Made by a program: the position numbers and the translations under genes. Below, one piece after another: positions 46,420-48,814 of a DNA stretch of 48,814 bases; positions within the stretch are counted from its first letter, which is position 1; each line of letters starts with the position of its first letter. The notes below the pieces were generated by a model. That model was not told the origin of the DNA and searched no databases. It saw only the letters and a program-made list of their open reading frames with translations. The DNA lies in assembly GCA_023954035.1 (NCBI GenBank), contig JAMLIT010000029.1, positions 1 through 48,814 of the forward strand, in the 5' to 3' direction. The stretch is from Burkholderiaceae bacterium. GTDB lineage: Bacteria; Pseudomonadota; Gammaproteobacteria; Burkholderiales; Burkholderiaceae_C.

Positions 46420-48306
46420 TCACACCGTCGGCCCGGGCCAGAGTCGCACCGCGTGCGCGAACAGCGTTTCAGCTCGTATCTGGATTGCACTTTCATCCCA
46501 GGATTGCGCAGCTGTCAGCGACCGGTTGAGTTGCAAGTTCGAATGGTCGAATAGCGCCTGCCGCTTCACCGAGAACTCTTTGTTCTGTACTGACCGATTT
46601 ACACCGTAATGCACCATCGTGAGATTGCCGAGCACGGGCACGGCAGCTTGTCGTCGAGCAATGGCCTTGGCCTTGTCGGTCAATTCGGTTGTTGTAAGCG
46701 CCAACAAAGTGGCGTCGGCAACGTCCTGGCCGGTCACAGTGCTTCCGTCCGCGAGTGACCAGTAACTGACCCACGCCTGAGGAAGTATGTGGTCGATATC
46801 CAGATCATCCAATGAAAGAACGACGCGCTCTTCTGACTTCAATGAACGCATCGCCATTTCAAGCCGATGGAACATGAAACGGAGCTTTGCGGCATCAAGC
46901 CGACCAGGGAAGACAGCACCACTGAGCCATTGCTTTTTGAACTCTTCATCGCTGGGCCAACGAGAAGCCTCACCGGCGAGCTCCGTCAGATAGCGCCGGA
47001 AGGCTTTGGCATCTGCACCAGTGTCGGCCAGCTTCTTGAGCAGTTGCGCAAAAACCTTGTTGTAATTTTTGCGTGACATTCCACAAACTGCACGGCGAAC
47101 CAGATAGGACTCGATGGTTTCAAAAATCGAGACTTGGTCCTCTTGAGACCATGCGCCCGCCGCAACCTTCAGTGCTATGGGATGCGTCGGCGACGCATCC
47201 CATGCGGCCATGCGGCGGCCGAACTCTGCTATCGGTGTGGCACCAGTTCCCGTGACCAATGCCTTGTAATGTTCGGCGTAACGGTTCAAGAAATTCAGTT
47301 GAGCCCCGGCAGAGCGAAGTACGGCATCGTCATCAACGCATCGCCGATAGCCGGCATACAAGCGACCCACATCGATCTCTTCGCCGGTTTGCGCCTGCAC
47401 TGCTGTCTGAACGAACCATTCCAGCCGAGGGCGATTCAAACGACCGCGCTTCTGCTGTTCTGACCATAAGGGCGCCTCAAACTGACTCCATAGAGTCGAA
47501 TACAACTCGTCTGCATCGGTCCCTGCCCGCATAAAAATGAAGTTCCGGATCAGGTCCGTGGCGTGCAACTCGGCACCGCGGCCGTTCAGTGTCTCGAATA
47601 TCACCTGCGCGTCGTCATCCTCCCCCAAGGAGATGCACACGATCGCCAAGTCTGTTAACACAGCTGACACCAACGCCGACACGCGTTCGGTCAATTGGTC
47701 CTCATTGGGCTCTCGCACCCAATCCAACATAGATTTCCGGAAGAAGCAAATGGCCTCCAGTGCAGGCGGATGATCCGCCCCTATCTTCTTGAGCGTCCCG
47801 CTGCGCGTGAAACTGTCCGGGAACCGTTCCTTGAGCTTCTCAATGTCCACGGCCGTCATGGCCTTGACGTATTGCTCTCGGTCTCGGAATGTCGGCCACA
47901 GCTTGAATCGCTCAACGTCCTTGTCCTCCATCGTCTCAGGGTTGGCATTCATCAGACAGTTCTCGACCAAGGGAAGCAGCGCCTTCTTATCCAGTTCACG
48001 CAAAACGAAACAAAGCGCTGTGGAGACGTACTGCAACGTCGTCAAACGCTGCTGCCCGTCGATGATGTGATGGCGCTCTACCCCCAGCAAGCCCGGTTTT
48101 TTCTGGGGCTCCAGAACGACAGCGCCCATGAAATGCGGCACCGGCTTGCCGCCTTGCAGGCGGATTTCCGCCTTATCCTGGACGTCCTCCCACAACGGCT
48201 CCCATTGCTCTTCAAGATTCCAGACGTACGCGCGCTGATAGAACGGCACTCGGTACTGGCGGCGGTCCTGGTAAATCTGGTGAACGGTGTATGTTCGCGA
48301 ATCCAT
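46420..48306 (-). CDS. DUF262/DUF1524 protein, GmrSD-like (type IV restriction-type)
   Basis: A 628-residue protein. The N-terminal DUF262 domain has VPFYQRAYVW (20-29) and the ParB-like DGQQR at 83-87, which in GmrS-like proteins binds and hydrolyses nucleotides. The C-terminal DUF1524 domain is an HNH-type nuclease: DIDHILPQAW (His506), GNLT (Asn561) and SVQNKEFSVKR with Asn575. This is the single-chain GmrSD architecture, which cuts modified (for example glucosylated) phage DNA; the target here is unknown. GAGGG precedes the ATG at 48306. It is upstream of the toxin-antitoxin pair on the same strand. Confidence 0.9.
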   Translation of the reverse strand: MDSRTYTVHQIYQDRRQYRVPFYQRAYVWNLEEQWEPLWEDVQDKAEIRLQGGKPVPHFMGAVVLEPQKKPGLLGVERHHIIDGQQRLTTLQYVSTALCFVLRELDKKALLPLVENCLMNANPETMEDKDVERFKLWPTFRDREQYVKAMTAVDIEKLKERFPDSFTRSGTLKKIGADHPPALEAICFFRKSMLDWVREPNEDQLTERVSALVSAVLTDLAIVCISLGEDDDAQVIFETLNGRGAELHATDLIRNFIFMRAGTDADELYSTLWSQFEAPLWSEQQKRGRLNRPRLEWFVQTAVQAQTGEEIDVGRLYAGYRRCVDDDAVLRSAGAQLNFLNRYAEHYKALVTGTGATPIAEFGRRMAAWDASPTHPIALKVAAGAWSQEDQVSIFETIESYLVRRAVCGMSRKNYNKVFAQLLKKLADTGADAKAFRRYLTELAGEASRWPSDEEFKKQWLSGAVFPGRLDAAKLRFMFHRLEMAMRSLKSEERVVLSLDDLDIDHILPQAWVSYWSLADGSTVTGQDVADATLLALTTTELTDKAKAIARRQAAVPVLGNLTMVHYGVNRSVQNKEFSVKRQALFDHSNLQLNRSLTAAQSWDESAIQIRAETLFAHAVRLWPGPTV

Positions 48307-48616
48307 ATTTTCCCTCTGATGTTGTTGAATAGCCGTGACTAGTTAGTAAGCCTTTTGCCAGACCAGATCTCTGTAGGGTTTGAGCACGCCGGAAGTTGGT
48401 GATGGCGCCCTCTTTCTTGGCCTCGATAACACAACAGGCTTTCCCGTTGACATACAGCAGGTAGTCGGCATAGCCAAAACCAGGGTTGAGCGGGAACTCG
48501 CGGATGGCGACGCCAACGGCTGCATGGATGTTCGCATCGGCCACACCGCAGACATGCCAGCCCGCTGACAGCAAGCGTGCGTCTATCGTTTTCCGGGCTT
48601 TTGCCTCTGGCGTCAT
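48212..48616 (-). pseudogene. Remnant of a type I restriction HsdR nuclease domain
   Basis: The frame from ATG 48616 (GGGGAG 7 bases upstream) reads like the start of HsdR: TPEAKARKTIDARLLSAGW, AVGVAIREFPL, YADYLLYVNGKACCVIEAKKEG, with the PD-(D/E)xK elements Asp and Glu-Ala-Lys. After about residue 70 (near 48408) the likeness stops, and the frame runs on over the DUF262 start to 48212 without meaning; shifted frames end at 48343 or 48339. The helicase part of HsdR, HsdM and HsdS are missing. It is best read as a decayed fragment, possibly cut when the DUF262 gene came in. Confidence 0.7.
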
Positions 48617-48814
48617 GCTCAATCTCCCCTGCGAGGGATTCTAGGCATGCAAGTTGATCCCAAGGCATTTGAGATACACGCACCCATCCGGCCCGCAATA
48701 GAGCTAGACAGGGCGAGACCATTCAACAAGTGGCGGGTGCGAGAGCGACACCCACCGCATCAAACATTCAATCCGTGAAGCTTGGCGTCTGCTTGCTCAT
48801 GCTGGCCGTCATCG
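48617..48814. other. Right edge of the window, no firm gene
   Basis: Two weak possibilities. Leftwards, the last 55 bases read as a C-terminus ...QHEQADAKLHGLNV with a stop at 48760-48762, perhaps the end of a gene cut by the edge. Rightwards, GTG 48776 opens a hydrophobic stretch (KLGVCLLMLAVI) that could be a signal peptide, but has no ribosome site. Neither is supported enough to call. Confidence 0.3.

Overview
The window is chromosomal DNA of a betaproteobacterium, most likely a member of the Comamonadaceae (Acidovorax-like). This rests on the very GC-rich coding style of the flanks, on gene orders typical of Burkholderiales (xseA, exbB, exbD, lpxK, trm112-like, kdsB, adk, then lexA; pepA divergent from lptF-lptG; rng-maf-rlmH-rsfS and yebC-purD-hemF), and on short palindromic intergenic repeats of a kind common in that family. 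It is an inference: no rRNA or tRNA gene is present to confirm it.

Layout. 1-5043: the start of a lipoprotein gene cut by the left edge, icd, a small secreted Ala/Lys-rich protein, a DUF192 protein, sodB and xseA. 5396-12887: the ExbB/ExbD motor, lipid A and Kdo genes (lpxK, kdsB), adk, an asparaginase, lexA with its SOS box, and a 2-hydroxyacid dehydrogenase. 12983-18964: a branched-chain amino acid binding protein, holC-pepA, and the LptF/LptG permease pair of LPS export. 18979-27640: a CbiX chelatase, CysB, an aminotransferase, a 179-bp MITE-like palindromic-ended element, meso-diaminopimelate dehydrogenase, a Na+/H+ antiporter, and the rng-maf-rlmH-rsfS run.

27641-37844 is a visibly AT-richer surface-polysaccharide island: an ABC exporter (Wzm/Wzt with a C-terminal extension), a pyruvyl-transferase-like protein with a C-terminal coiled coil, three glycosyltransferases, and WecB (UDP-GlcNAc 2-epimerase, a ManNAc source). 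It lies between rsfS and hemF, exactly where nadD usually sits in Burkholderiales; no nadD is visible, and the end of HemF appears to read into island DNA. The three forward genes suggest an ABC-exported polysaccharide whose chain could be capped and measured by the pyruvyl-transferase/coiled-coil protein, by analogy with WbdD. That model is the most interesting hypothesis here.

37845-44409 returns to core genes: hemF, purD, yebC, a HerA-like ATPase gene broken by one extra base, a threonine dehydratase-family enzyme and upp. 44439-48814 is a defence-like cluster read leftwards: a remnant of a type I restriction HsdR nuclease domain, a GmrSD-like DUF262/DUF1524 protein, and an AbiEi/AbiEii-type toxin-antitoxin pair whose promoter is embedded in a symmetrical four-site operator.
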